Source: Sinorhizobium fredii
GTDB lineage: Bacteria > Pseudomonadota > Alphaproteobacteria > Rhizobiales > Rhizobiaceae
Assembly (NCBI RefSeq): GCF_002944405.1
Contig: NZ_CP024308.1
Span: forward strand, 124,001-188,000
DNA: 64,000 nucleotides
Reading direction: 5' to 3'
Part shown: one piece after another, positions 42,851-51,878 of the stretch
Position numbering within the stretch: the stretch's first letter is position 1
Layout: each line of letters opens with the position of its first letter
The notes under the pieces: generated by a model
Told to the model about the DNA's origin: nothing
What the model saw: only the letters and a program-made list of their open reading frames with translations
The model's database searches: none
Made by a program: the position numbers and the translations under genes

Positions 42851-43669
42851 GTGGCTCTTTGGAACAAGGCTTGCGAGCCGATTCCGGAGGCTGAAATCGA
42901 AGCCTTCGCCCGCCGCCACGTCGATCTGACGCGGCGCTATTGGGCGGCGGAAGGCCGCTGCATGAATTGGTTTATCACCGGCCCTGCCCGCTTCCCTGTC
43001 GCCCGCAAGGAAAGGCGTATGAAGATATCCGACGCCCGCCGCGCCGATCTGAAGGCGCACGAAGTGACGGCCCGAAAGGCAGCGAAGCGGAAGGCGTTCC
43101 CGCACGGCACAGACGATGAGCCGATCCGTTCCGGCGATCCGGCCGCCTTGCAGCGGATCATGACGCGCATCGAGGAGACCGCTCTTTCCATCGACCGGAT
43201 GAAGGCCGCGAACGCGATCATCCGGCGCATGGAGAAAGACCTTGCGACGGAAGAGGACATGATTGCCGCCGTTGCGGTGAACACCGGCCTTTCCCCCGAA
43301 GCCGCAGCCAGAGGCATCAAACTAGCGCCGTGGCAGTCCCGACGCGGGTTCAGCACAACCAACAGCCGCGCCGAACTCCGCCGCCTGCAGCAACGCCTTG
43401 CGGCGCTTGCGAGGATGAAGGAACGCGGCAATCAAAGCCAGGAGGTCAAGACGAGCGCCGGCGCCGTCGAGATCAAGGAGAACGCCGACATCGCGCGGAT
43501 CCAGTTGATCTTTTCCGGCAAGCCGGACGACCCGACGCGGCGCGTGCTGAAGGCGAACGGCTTCCGCTGGTCGCCCTCGCAAGGTGCTTGGCAACGGCAC
43601 TTGAACGAGTCCGGACGCTACGCCGCCCAGCGCGTGTTGAAGACGATCAGCGGCGCCGACGCCGCGTGA
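42851..43669 (+). CDS. conserved plasmid protein, helical, unknown function
   Basis: It has 272 residues from GTG 42851, two bases after the preceding stop. The middle is rich in Lys/Arg/Glu helices (KISDARRADLKAHEVTARKAAKRKAF, RMKAANAIIRRMEKDL, RAELRRLQQRLAALARMKERG). The C-terminus has RIQLIFSGKPDDPTRRVLKANGFRWSPSQGAWQR, a block seen in plasmid/phage proteins of Alphaproteobacteria. No catalytic motif. The longer upstream frame (from 42419) overlaps two other genes and is rejected. Confidence 0.7.
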   Translation: MALWNKACEPIPEAEIEAFARRHVDLTRRYWAAEGRCMNWFITGPARFPVARKERRMKISDARRADLKAHEVTARKAAKRKAFPHGTDDEPIRSGDPAALQRIMTRIEETALSIDRMKAANAIIRRMEKDLATEEDMIAAVAVNTGLSPEAAARGIKLAPWQSRRGFSTTNSRAELRRLQQRLAALARMKERGNQSQEVKTSAGAVEIKENADIARIQLIFSGKPDDPTRRVLKANGFRWSPSQGAWQRHLNESGRYAAQRVLKTISGADAA

Positions 43670-43704
43670 TCACTCGCTCAGATCCCGAGAAAAGGACAGT
43701 TCCG

Positions 43705-43962
43705 ATGGTCGACACGATCTATTCCGCAATGGAGTTTTACGGCAAGGGCGACCCATATTTCGGCGGCACTGCCGCCGATTGGGCGCTGTATAAGACCGAG
43801 GATGGCGGGCATGCTTTCATCAGCGCCGCCGACGCGCAGCGCCGGAAACTGGTCATGGCCTATTTTCCGACCGAAGCCGAGGCAGAGAAGGCCGGAACCG
43901 CAGCGAGCACCCGGAAGGGCTCGATTTCTGCCGATCCCATCAAACCCGACTCGAAGTCCTGA
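43705..43962 (+). CDS. small hypothetical protein
   Basis: It has 85 residues: YSAMEFYGKGDPYFGGTAADWALYKTEDGG, FISAADAQRRKLVMAYFPTEAEAEKAG, then a short basic tail. Good codon bias and an AAAGGA site ahead of the ATG. No family recognised. Confidence 0.6.
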   Translation: MVDTIYSAMEFYGKGDPYFGGTAADWALYKTEDGGHAFISAADAQRRKLVMAYFPTEAEAEKAGTAASTRKGSISADPIKPDSKS

Positions 43963-44150
43963 CCGCACAGATTTCGTGGATTGTTGGCAACAAGCATGTC
44001 GGCGAGGAGGACGGCGAGCTCGCCGAGGACTTCGCCGACAGGGCGAAAAGGGCGGGCGCGGCCGATCCGGACTTGATCGCGCAAATCGTCGCCTTCGCGC
44101 TTGCTTGCCACCGCCCCAATCAGGCGTTGATCGTGCGTTTCCGGCTTTAG
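43959..44150 (+). CDS. possible small protein without a normal start
   Basis: An open frame reads QISWIVGNKHVGEEDGELAEDFADRAKRAG and PDLIAQIVAFALACHRPNQALIV to TAG 44148-44150. It has coding-like composition. The only start in reach is CTG 43959 overlapping the previous stop, so either an unusual start or a decayed 5' end is involved. Confidence 0.3.
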   Translation: MTAQISWIVGNKHVGEEDGELAEDFADRAKRAGAADPDLIAQIVAFALACHRPNQALIVRFRL

Positions 44151-44240
44151 GAAACGTGCAAAACGCTTTACGACTACAACCGAAGATAGGCCGTGCTGTT
44201 CCCTGCGCGGCCCGGAGAGGCGATCAAGAGGAGCAGGCAC

Positions 44241-44539
44241 TTGAGCCGACACACCGTGCAAATCACCAACGGCACTGAAACGGACGAGCAGGGCACGATA
44301 GGCTATGATCCGCCCTCGCGGACGTTCTTTCTTCAGGCGGTTCCCGACCCGGAAACCGACGAATGCGCCCTTTGGCTGGGCGCGCGTTCATTGAGGAATA
44401 CCCGACTTTGGAATCCATCATCGGGGCGGCCCGCGCACAAGGTTACGAGGTGCGCGGCATGACGCAGAAAATAATGCTGGCAATGCTCAAGGAGCGGGAC
44501 CGAGGCACCCGCCGAGCATTGGTGAACAACTCGGCATAG
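44241..44539 (+). pseudogene. small plasmid gene with 2-bp frameshift
   Basis: The gene starts at TTG 44241 after AAGAGGAG and reads HTVQITNGTETDEQGTIGYDP, RTFFLQAVPDPETDE and ALWLGA. It then breaks in a GCGCGCG run near 44380. Removing one CG pair restores FIEEYPTLESIIGAARAQGYEVRG and MLKERDRGTRRALVNNSA to TAG 44537-44539. The repaired product of about 99 residues looks like a complete small protein. Slippage in the CG repeat, or a sequencing error, explains the break. Confidence 0.55.
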
Positions 44540-45280
44540 TTCCGTAAGAAGGACGACAGCAGTTTCGAGGGCGGAAGCAGCAGCGCCGAGCCAGCGGCGC
44601 GTTCGGGGAGGATGGGCCACCCCGACCGAGGCGACGGCCTCGCCCTCGAACCGGAGGTGCTGCATGTGGTTCCTACCACTTAGCATCACCCTAGACGTGA
44701 AAAGGACCCGGACCACCTGGCAAGTGCGGATCCGAGTCCAATTCTGGCTCTAGGAAACGGAGGCGGGCCGCAAGGCTCGTCCCCACTCCGGAAATCAATA
44801 TAGGCGATTTTCTTCCCAACTTCAAAGCGCTCCGGCCGCCCAAGCCCGCATCGAGCGGGCCAGGAACGGAACGAGGGGCGCCCCTTTCGCCCCTCCCCTC
44901 GTGCTCCCCTCCCATCCACGGTCCGCACGGCTAACTTCGCCTTGTTGTCGTTGTCGGCCATTGAGAACTGGAGCCCTGCCCTGCCCTGCCCGCTGCAGCA
45001 AGACCGCGACCGAGATCCGGCCTGACGGCCGGATGGCAACTTGCCGCTTGACGACGAAGGCGGCGGCCGGAGCTACGAAGGCCGCGCTTGTCGGCATCTC
45101 CTTAGTGGCTGTTCGAAATCTAATGCTGCGCACGATACGCGCCACGCCCAGCCTTGGCCTGCAACCCTAAAGGTTCTCCTCTCCGCTTCGCTCCGTTGCG
45201 ACCGCTTCGCGGTGCACTCGGCGGTGCCTGCCGTATTCGAGCTTCGCGATTACGCACTACCACTAATGAGGGTCCACCTC
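44540..45280. other. gene-poor region
   Basis: About 740 bases of GC-rich sequence with short frames on both strands and no motif. Includes a GACCGAGGCGACGGCCTCG imperfect inverted repeat near 44626. Nothing can be assigned. Confidence 0.4.
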
Positions 45281-45477
45281 ATGAAAACGCTCGTAACCTT
45301 CTGCCAGAAAACCGGCCGCCGCCTTCGCCTCTACCTCAATCGTCAAGTCGCCAACCTGTCCCATAAGGGCCAGTTGAAGATCCGGTCGCGGTCTCCCTTC
45401 CGCTCATCGCCAAGCTCGAGGTCAGCTACCAGTGCGATTTCAACGCCAAAGCCGACAACGACAACAAGCCGAAGTGA
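45281..45477 (+). pseudogene. small gene with frameshift
   Basis: It reads MKTLVTFCQKTGRRLRLYLN and RQVANLSHKGQLK in one frame, then after a one-base shift near 45380 DPVAVSLPLIAKLEVSYQCD and FNAKADNDNKPK to TGA 45475-45477. The joined product of about 65 residues is more convincing than either piece. Family unknown. Confidence 0.4.
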
Positions 45478-45899
45478 GGGGCTGCGCCCTGTCTGGAGGG
45501 CGCGGCTTTCCGCTGTGGTCCGCGTGCCGCCGCAAATCTCCTCCGGAGATATTGCGTCCTCATGCTTGAAATCACAGATTGAATGGGTGAGCACGGGACA
45601 TCAACCACCAAGGGAAAACTTCGTGACAACCCAAGAGGCGCAGAGGATGACAACATTTTCCGAGTTGCCCGCGATGGCGGCAACTCGGTTCAGCAGGCTC
45701 AGGAGGACATGGCGCTGATCGCCCGGGGCGAGGAAGCCGAACTCACGTGGCGCCGGCTTCGCGTTCTCCTTGATCACGGCCTGGTCGAGATCAACACTCC
45801 TCCTGGGTGGACCGCTTGCAGGAAGTCGAACATCCATCTTGTGGACGGACGAGGGCATGCGGTTCATGGGACAGGTCAGCTAAGGCACGAGGATTGAGC
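45478..45899. other. weak coding potential only
   Basis: One frame, 45583-45897, contains a coding-like centre (IARGEEAELTWRRLRVLLDHG) but its start region and ending look non-coding. I do not call it as a gene. Confidence 0.35.
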
Positions 45900-46097
45900 A
45901 TGTCGCGAACAGAAACGTCGGCACCATACAGGATCGTTTCATCCAATGTGCTGTTATCCCGAGAAGACTCGGAATTGATCGCCAATACCGGCGTTGACGC
46001 CATCGCCGCCGTGCGGGACGGGCTTCAAGTAGAATTCGACCGCCCGGTAAAGATCGAGGTCAATGAGGTTTTTGACGCCGACGCCCATAGCCTTTAG
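45900..46097 (+). CDS. small hypothetical protein
   Basis: It has 65 residues: RIVSSNVLLSREDSELIANTG, then AVRDGLQVEFDRPVKIEVNE. The codon bias is fair and the start overlaps an upstream TGA region. No family recognised. Confidence 0.4.
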   Translation: MSRTETSAPYRIVSSNVLLSREDSELIANTGVDAIAAVRDGLQVEFDRPVKIEVNEVFDADAHSL

Positions 46098-46493
46098 GGC
46101 TGGCGGCCGCGTTTTCCAGCCGCGCCGGCCCCGGTGGGCCGGCATAGCGGCCGGAACGACCGCCAAGAAGCGGAGCAGGCGGAGGAAACCCGCGCCCTCA
46201 ATTGCGCCGTAGGGTTTCCGGAGACAACCTCCTGCGGCTGCCCTTTTAGCCGATCAAGCGGCGCGAACTGGCTTCGGCCGCGCCCGGCGTTCGCCTGGTA
46301 TGCTCATTGTCGCATTAGTGGGGAACGGCGCTCTGCCCCTCCTTCCTCGCGAAACCCTGGTTTCGACCCAAGGCTGTCATTCGCCGATAGCGCCCGCAAT
46401 TTCCGGTGCTGACCCCAGAGCGGTCGCTGACCGTTACCCGCGTGTCGACGAGACAAAGTGGCCGCCGCAGAGGCCGCGGCCGACCGGAGCCAA
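46098..46493. other. intergenic junction region
   Basis: About 400 bases with no supportable gene, including the GC-rich near-palindrome GCCGGCCCCGGTGGGCCGGC (46124-46143). It borders the truncated RpiR gene and so marks the edge between the plasmid zone and the catabolic module. Confidence 0.45.
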
Positions 46494-46817
46494 TCAAAAA
46501 CAACCGCCGGACTCGGAGTTGGCAGTTCTCCTTAGATGCTGTTGAAAGAACAACTTGAAATCCCGGAAACTGTCGAAGCCGAGGGCGGTAGCTAGACGTG
46601 TGACTGTGGTGGGAGAGACAGAGCACGCGGTAGCGATCGAACGGGCGCTGCCGAAGGCGACAACATCTGGTCGTGCGAGCGCCAGACGAGCGACCTGCTC
46701 GAGCTGCTTCGGAATTTTAAGGGCCCTTGAAGCCAAGATGCCCTTAAGCTCCGTGACGTCAGCCGGAGGTTTTGTCGCCTCGCTCATCTCCACGACCGCC
46801 TTTATGTCTCGCCCCAT
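46494..46817 (-). pseudogene. RpiR-family regulator, truncated to its DNA-binding domain
   Basis: It has 107 residues. The HTH_6 domain is clear: ILASRALKIPKQLEQVARLALARPDVVAFGS, then SIATACSVSPTTVTRLATALGFDSFRDFKLFFQ. Full RpiR proteins continue with a SIS sugar-phosphate-sensing domain to about 280 residues. Here the frame ends after QQHLRRTANSESGGCF, so the sensing domain is missing. The start overlaps the dehydrogenase stop as TAATG, so this was part of the operon. A free HTH domain could still bind DNA without ligand control, but I consider it a remnant. Confidence 0.75.
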
Positions 46818-47833
46818 TATATCAGCGCGACGGCTGCCTTCTTTGAGACGGACTCAATGCAGGCAAGCGCGATGTTCAGCGCATTGCGCGCATCGATGCC
46901 GGTCGGTCCTTCGGGGATCTCGCCGCGACGAACCGCGGTTACGAAGGACGCGAGCTGCGCTGTGTAACCGTGGACGAAATGGTCAGTATCACGACGCCAG
47001 GTTTCGCTCGACACGCCGTTCTTGTCGAACAAGGTCATGCTTGAACGACGCGCGTCACCCATGGTCACCATGCCGCCGGAGCCGAAGACCTCGCCACGGA
47101 TGTCGTAGCCGTAGAGTGCCGAGAAGTTTGCCTCTGCGACGGCAACGGATCCATTGTCGAACCGGATGGTGACAACAGCGGTGTCCAGGAAGCCCTTGTC
47201 CCTGAAGTCGGGACGGACGAGAGCATCGGCTACAGCATAGACCTCCACTGGGCGCGCTCCGACGTTGAGCCACAGCAGCGTGTCGAAGTCGTGGATAAGC
47301 GTCTCGTAAAAGATGGTCCAAGGCGGAATGCGGTCGGGATCAGCGCCGAAAGGACCGGGATCGCGTGTGAGCGAGCGCAGGAGCTGGGGCGTTCCGGCTT
47401 TGCCGGCGTCGATCGCGGCACGCCCCTCCGCGAAGGCCTGATCCCAGCGTCGGTTGAAGCCGACCTGAAGAGGAACGCCGGCCGAGCGTGCCGCCGCAAT
47501 CGCCCGGTCTGCATCCTCCAAGGTCAGCGCCATCGGCTTCTCGCAAAAGATCGCCTTGCCGGCTTCGGCGGCCTGCACGAGGATGTTCGTATGAAACCGC
47601 GCCGGCGTAGCGATGATCACGGCATCGAGGTCCGGGTGGGCAAGGAGATCCGCGACATCGGTGTAGGAGCTTTCGACGCCGAGCTTGGCGGCGAGACCGG
47701 CCGCAGCCCCTGGAGCGGGATCGGCGATGGCGACGAGCTCGGCGTCGACGAGGCGGCGTGCGACGGTCTCGCCGTGAAAGGAACCGATGCGGCCGGCGCC
47801 GATGAGACCGACATTGACGGGTTTGGTGGGCAT
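46817..47833 (-). CDS. inositol 2-dehydrogenase-like oxidoreductase (Gfo/Idh/MocA)
   Basis: A cytoplasmic NAD(P)-dependent sugar or polyol dehydrogenase of 338 residues. The Rossmann motif GLIGAGRIGSFHG is near 9. The family lysine sits in AIFCEKPMAL near 93, LQVGFNRRWDQAF follows, and the catalytic HxxD is in LIHDFDTLLW near 178. The closest familiar group is IolG, which oxidises myo-inositol, but these proteins act on many polyols and the substrate is not certain. It lies between the isomerase-like gene and the truncated regulator, in line with the sugar importer. Confidence 0.85.
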   Translation of the reverse strand: MPTKPVNVGLIGAGRIGSFHGETVARRLVDAELVAIADPAPGAAAGLAAKLGVESSYTDVADLLAHPDLDAVIIATPARFHTNILVQAAEAGKAIFCEKPMALTLEDADRAIAAARSAGVPLQVGFNRRWDQAFAEGRAAIDAGKAGTPQLLRSLTRDPGPFGADPDRIPPWTIFYETLIHDFDTLLWLNVGARPVEVYAVADALVRPDFRDKGFLDTAVVTIRFDNGSVAVAEANFSALYGYDIRGEVFGSGGMVTMGDARRSSMTLFDKNGVSSETWRRDTDHFVHGYTAQLASFVTAVRRGEIPEGPTGIDARNALNIALACIESVSKKAAVALI

Positions 47834-47860
47834 TGATTTGATCCTGTCAGGGTTGAAAAG

Positions 47861-48655
47861 TCAGATGGTAAATGCGGTGCGGAACGCTTCGAGCGCCGCT
47901 TCGGGGTCGCCAGCGGCCCATGCTTCCATGCCGATCGGGCCGGAATAGCCCATGGCATTCAGCGCCTTGGCGATGCCACTCCAGTTGACCTCGCCGGTGC
48001 CGGGTTCACAACGGCCGGGTACGTCGGCCACCTGGATCTCGCCGATCCAAGGCAGGCACTTGCGGCAGAGTTCGATCAGGTTCCCCTCGCCAATCTGGGC
48101 ATGGTAGAGATCGAGATTGAGACGGAGGCGCGGATGATTGACGCTTGAGACCAGCGCCAGCGTATCTTCGGCGCGGCCGAAGGGCACGCCGGGGTGGTCG
48201 ACCGGCAGGTTGAGGTTCTCGAGCGTGAAGATGGCCCCTTCTTCTTCCGCCATATCCACGACACGGCAGAGCGTGTCGCGCGCCTTCAGCCACATCGCGC
48301 CGGTGACGATCTCGATCGGCTGGACAGGTAGGCCTCTGTCGCCCAAGCCTGTGCCGTGCAGGTTCAGCCGCTGAACACCGAGCCGCTTTCCAACCTGCGC
48401 GGTCTCGCGTGCCGTCCTGAGGAGTTCTGCCGCACCGTCGTCGTCCGTCAGACGGCCCGTCAGATAACCGTTCATGATCGTGAAGGTCGCGCCAGTCGCT
48501 TCCAGCTTTTTGAGATCGTGCTCCGGCCAGTTCCAGAGACCAACGCCGAAACCCATTTCCTTCAGGCGCGCGGCGCGCCACTCGATCGGCCTGTCGCGCC
48601 AGATCATTTCCGCACAGGCTGCGAGTGGGAAGGGAGAAATCTTCTGAGCTGTCAT
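47861..48655 (-). CDS. hydroxypyruvate isomerase-like TIM-barrel protein
   Basis: It has 264 residues (start ATG 48655; an upstream TTG at 48682 would add nine). The xylose-isomerase-like barrel shows RLGVQRLNLHGTGLG, FTLENLNLPVDHPGVP (metal-binding Glu), LRLNLDLYHAQIGEGNLIEL (Asp/His ligands), WIGEIQVADVPGRCEPGTGEVNW and GYSGPIGMEAW (last Glu). This set matches hydroxypyruvate isomerase and its relatives, which also include sugar epimerases. Together with the dehydrogenase it probably processes the sugar brought in by the adjacent importer. Confidence 0.8.
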   Translation of the reverse strand: MTAQKISPFPLAACAEMIWRDRPIEWRAARLKEMGFGVGLWNWPEHDLKKLEATGATFTIMNGYLTGRLTDDDGAAELLRTARETAQVGKRLGVQRLNLHGTGLGDRGLPVQPIEIVTGAMWLKARDTLCRVVDMAEEEGAIFTLENLNLPVDHPGVPFGRAEDTLALVSSVNHPRLRLNLDLYHAQIGEGNLIELCRKCLPWIGEIQVADVPGRCEPGTGEVNWSGIAKALNAMGYSGPIGMEAWAAGDPEAALEAFRTAFTI

Positions 48656-48735
48656 TTGACGGTCCGTATTTGGATGTGCCAACGGGGGCGCGGCACGAAA
48701 CGCGCCGCACCGACATGCATGCGAGCAGGTTTCGA

Positions 48736-49524
48736 TCAGATCGTTCCGCCGAGTTCTTCCGACAATGACTGCAGCTCCTTGCCGCCGGCCATCAGGTTCT
48801 GCAGTTCGTCAATGCCGATCTCGTTCTTGGCATAGGTCCCAAGCGTCTTGCCGCGGTTGAGCACCGTGAAGCGGTTGCCAACGGCATAGGCGTGGCGAAC
48901 GTTGTGGGTGATGAAGATCACGCCGAGGCCCTTGGCTCGGACTTGGTTGATGTACTTCAGCACCATCGACGTCTGGGCGACGCCCAGCGCCGATGTCGGT
49001 TCGTCGAGGATCAGCACCTTGGCGCCGAAATAAACTGCGCGGGCGATCGCCACGCATTGCCGTTCGCCGCCCGAAAGCGTGCCGACCGCCTGCTGTGGGT
49101 CACGCACATCGATGCCGATCCTGAACATCTCGTCGCGCGTGACGTGGTCGGCCTCATCCATGTTCATGCGCTTGAAGGGGCCGAAGCCGGTCAGGGGTTC
49201 CCGTCCCATGAAGAAGTTGCGGGTCACCGACATCAGCGGGATCATCGCAAGGTCCTGATAGACCGTGGCAATGCCGGCATCGAGGGCGTCGCGCGGGCCG
49301 GAAAACACGCGGGGCTGGCCCTCGACCAGGAAATCACCCGAAGTCGGTTTGTGCACGCCTGCAAGCGTGTTGATCAGGGTCGATTTGCCCGCACCATTGT
49401 CGCCGAGCAGGCATAGAACCTCGTTGCGGTAGACGCTCATGGACACGCCGTTGAGGGCAATGACGGAGCCGAAATGCTTGACGAGGTTCCTGACCTCGAC
49501 GAGGGGCGTCTGAGATGTGCTCAT
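48736..49524 (-). CDS. sugar ABC importer ATPase (single-domain, FrcA type)
   Basis: It has 262 residues with one ABC domain, unlike RbsA or XylG, which have two. Walker [13 protein letters not shown] is near 36-47. The rest of the domain shows Q-loop [24 protein letters not shown], signature [15 protein letters not shown], Walker [14 protein letters not shown] and His switch FITHN. The start at 49524 overlaps the permease stop. The Sinorhizobium fructose system (FrcBCA) has the same single-domain layout. Confidence 0.92.
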   Translation of the reverse strand: MSTSQTPLVEVRNLVKHFGSVIALNGVSMSVYRNEVLCLLGDNGAGKSTLINTLAGVHKPTSGDFLVEGQPRVFSGPRDALDAGIATVYQDLAMIPLMSVTRNFFMGREPLTGFGPFKRMNMDEADHVTRDEMFRIGIDVRDPQQAVGTLSGGERQCVAIARAVYFGAKVLILDEPTSALGVAQTSMVLKYINQVRAKGLGVIFITHNVRHAYAVGNRFTVLNRGKTLGTYAKNEIGIDELQNLMAGGKELQSLSEELGGTI

Positions 49525-50645
49525 CAGCGTTCTCCCGTGACGCGTTTGCGGATGACGTTGTTGAAGACGACGGCGGTCAGCAGCATGCCGCCGAGGAAAA
49601 CGAGGTACCAATCCTGGTCGATCGACGTGTAGGTCAGCCCAATCAGCACCATGCCGAAGACGATCGATCCGAAGAACGCCCCGATCGCGGAGCCGTACCC
49701 GCCGGTCAGCAGGCAGCCGCCGATAACAGCCGCGATAATCGCCTCGAACTCTTTCTGAAAGCCGCGGCGGGCGTCCGTCGAGCCGGCGTCGAGCACGGTG
49801 AGGATGGCGACCAGCGTGGCGCAAAGGGCGGTGACGACGAAGAGCGTGGTCTTGACCCTCGCTACCGGCACGCCCGACTTGCGCGCTGCACGCGGATCGC
49901 CACCGGATGCGAAAATCCAGTTGCCGAAACGCGTTCGGAGCAGGATCCAGGTGGCAAGGAGCGCGATGGCGATGAACCACAGAATCTCGACCGGAATGCC
50001 GGGCACCCTCGGTGCGCCGTTCGGGAAGGTGTCGATAATGCCGGCTTCAGCAAGCCAGGTGAACAGTCCGGGGAAGGCGTCTCCGGAGAACAGGGGGGCA
50101 AGCGGGCTACCAGCCGCTGCTTCCTTCATGCCGCGAAGCTGGGTCGCGCCGCCGCTTGCCCATTTCAGGCCGACCAGCGTCAGGCCGCGCAGGATGAAGA
50201 GGAAGGCAAGCGTCACGATGAAGGACGGAAGGCCGGTGCGCATGGTGAGCTGCGCATTGGTGACGCCGATGAAAACCGCACATGCGAGCGCCACGAGGAT
50301 GGCGACGCTGAGAGGCATCTGCCAAACGACCAGCGCCGTGCCGAAGACGAGACCGGCAAAGGCGACCATCGAGCCGATCGAAAGGTCGAATTCGCCGCCA
50401 ATCATCAAGAGGGCTGCGCCGATGGCGAGAATGCCGAGTTGCGCAGCCGGGGCCATGAAGTTCATCACACCCGCCAACGTAAACATGGCGGGGTTGGCGG
50501 TGAGGAGGAAGAAGATAGTGACGAGCACCAGACCGGCGACAGCGCCGAGTTCAGGACGCCGTAGAATTGCGGTCAATGTCGAAACCTTCTTCAGCCGCTC
50601 ATCGGGTCTGGCTACAGACCCGTTTTGTTCGTTGGCTAGTGTCAT
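49524..50645 (-). CDS. sugar ABC importer permease (RbsC/FrcC family)
   Basis: A 373-residue inner-membrane protein with about ten hydrophobic segments. Family blocks include [65 protein letters not shown] (the ATPase-contact loop) and [27 protein letters not shown]. Probably one gene serves as a homodimer. It sits between the binding-protein and ATPase genes. Confidence 0.93.
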   Translation of the reverse strand: MTLANEQNGSVARPDERLKKVSTLTAILRRPELGAVAGLVLVTIFFLLTANPAMFTLAGVMNFMAPAAQLGILAIGAALLMIGGEFDLSIGSMVAFAGLVFGTALVVWQMPLSVAILVALACAVFIGVTNAQLTMRTGLPSFIVTLAFLFILRGLTLVGLKWASGGATQLRGMKEAAAGSPLAPLFSGDAFPGLFTWLAEAGIIDTFPNGAPRVPGIPVEILWFIAIALLATWILLRTRFGNWIFASGGDPRAARKSGVPVARVKTTLFVVTALCATLVAILTVLDAGSTDARRGFQKEFEAIIAAVIGGCLLTGGYGSAIGAFFGSIVFGMVLIGLTYTSIDQDWYLVFLGGMLLTAVVFNNVIRKRVTGER

Positions 50646-50765
50646 GGTTCGTTCCTAAAATCTCGGTCGTTGTCCGTGCGCGCCTGCGAAACGCAGTCTC
50701 GCGTCGACGGAATGCGCGGGCGACAGGGGCAACCCCCGTCCGGGACGGGGGCTGCCGGGCTCCGC

Positions 50766-51716
50766 TTAGCGGATGCCCTGGGAGGATTTCTCGATCACCT
50801 GCGCCGCGGTCTCGGAGGTCACCAAGCTAGGACCAGACGCCACGTTGCCGGCCGGGATGGTGCCGTAGCGCGCATTGAGCGCCAGGAACGTCACGGGCAG
50901 GTAGCCCTGCAGATAGGGCTGCTGGTCGACGGCGAAGAGCGCCTTGCCATCCGCGACCGCCTGCAGGAAGCCGGACGAGAGGTCGAAGGAGGCAACCTTC
51001 ACCTTGTCGCCCACCCCCATCTTCTCGACGACGGTCACTGCCCGCTCGCCGACAAGCGGAGCCGAAAGACCAAGCACGGCATCCACAGACGTGTCGGACG
51101 TCAAGGCCGCCTGGATCTTCGCCTCGATTTCGGCCGGATCGGATGTCGTCGGCAGCACTGTCACCTTGCCGCCTTCGAAACCCTGCTCCGTTCCCGCGCA
51201 GCGCTGGTCAAGCGCGGCGTTGCCGACCTCCTGGTTCACGCAGAGCACGTGCTTGAGGCCAAGCGATTTCAGTTTCTCGCCGACCTTGCGACCGGCGGTC
51301 ATTTCATCCTGGCCGACATGCAGCTTGATGCCGAGTTTTTCCGCGGCGGAGATGCCGGAGTTCATGGATATGACCGGAATGCCGGCGGCGACGGCTTTTT
51401 CGATTGCCGGGCCAAGCGCATCCGGGTCGGGATTGGAGATGACGATCCCGGCGGGGTTCTGATTGACGGCGGCTTCAATGAGCTGCCCCATCGCTACCAT
51501 GTCGAAGGTTTCGGGGGCACGATAGTCGATGTTAACGTTGCTATCCTTGCCCGCCTGCGTGATGCCGTTCTTCACGATCGACCAGAACGGATCGGACGCC
51601 TGCCCGTGCGTCACAGCGATGATGGTGGGCTCCTGCGCGCTCGCGACAGCGGCGCCAGTGATCATGATTCCCAAGGCGGCAGCGCCGAGGGTGAGTCTCT
51701 TCCAAACAGATTTCAT
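50766..51716 (-). CDS. periplasmic sugar-binding protein (ribose/fructose type)
   Basis: It has 316 residues, with GGAGG upstream and the start set at ATG 51716. A signal peptide ends near AAVASAQEP. The type 1 binding fold shows TIIAVTHGQASDPFWSIVKNG, PAGIVISNPDPDALGPAIEKAV, GIPVISMNSG, and late in the sequence LFAVDQQPYLQGYLPV. Such proteins bind pentoses, hexoses or inositol; the ligand is not readable. First gene of the importer operon, next to two LacI-type operators. Confidence 0.92.
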   Translation of the reverse strand: MKSVWKRLTLGAAALGIMITGAAVASAQEPTIIAVTHGQASDPFWSIVKNGITQAGKDSNVNIDYRAPETFDMVAMGQLIEAAVNQNPAGIVISNPDPDALGPAIEKAVAAGIPVISMNSGISAAEKLGIKLHVGQDEMTAGRKVGEKLKSLGLKHVLCVNQEVGNAALDQRCAGTEQGFEGGKVTVLPTTSDPAEIEAKIQAALTSDTSVDAVLGLSAPLVGERAVTVVEKMGVGDKVKVASFDLSSGFLQAVADGKALFAVDQQPYLQGYLPVTFLALNARYGTIPAGNVASGPSLVTSETAAQVIEKSSQGIR

Positions 51717-51764
51717 CATTTCCTCCCAAAGCCCCTTCTCCTCCGGGGCGGCCAAAAATCTCCT

Positions 51765-51801
51765 TTGCTACCGGGTGCAATCGTTCGTGCTACCGGTAGC
51801 A
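51765..51801. promoter_or_regulatory. two LacI-type operators
   Basis: TGCTACCGGTAGCA (51788-51801) is a perfect 14-base palindrome with the central CG of LacI-family sites. TTGCTACCGGGTGCAA (51765-51780) is a near match to it. Their centres are 22 bases apart, two helix turns, so two dimers could bind side by side. They lie between the importer operon and the divergent LacI gene. Confidence 0.75.
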
Positions 51802-51878
51802 AACAGGTGCATCCTAGCGAGAGATGAGATAAAATCAAGCATTCATTTCGGCGGATCAAAAAATGGAACGTTCATTTC

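Noticed and set aside
49515..50564. 349-residue plus-strand frame opposite the sugar permease
   Set aside because: It is highly charged with no hydrophobic core or motif and mirrors the permease codons.
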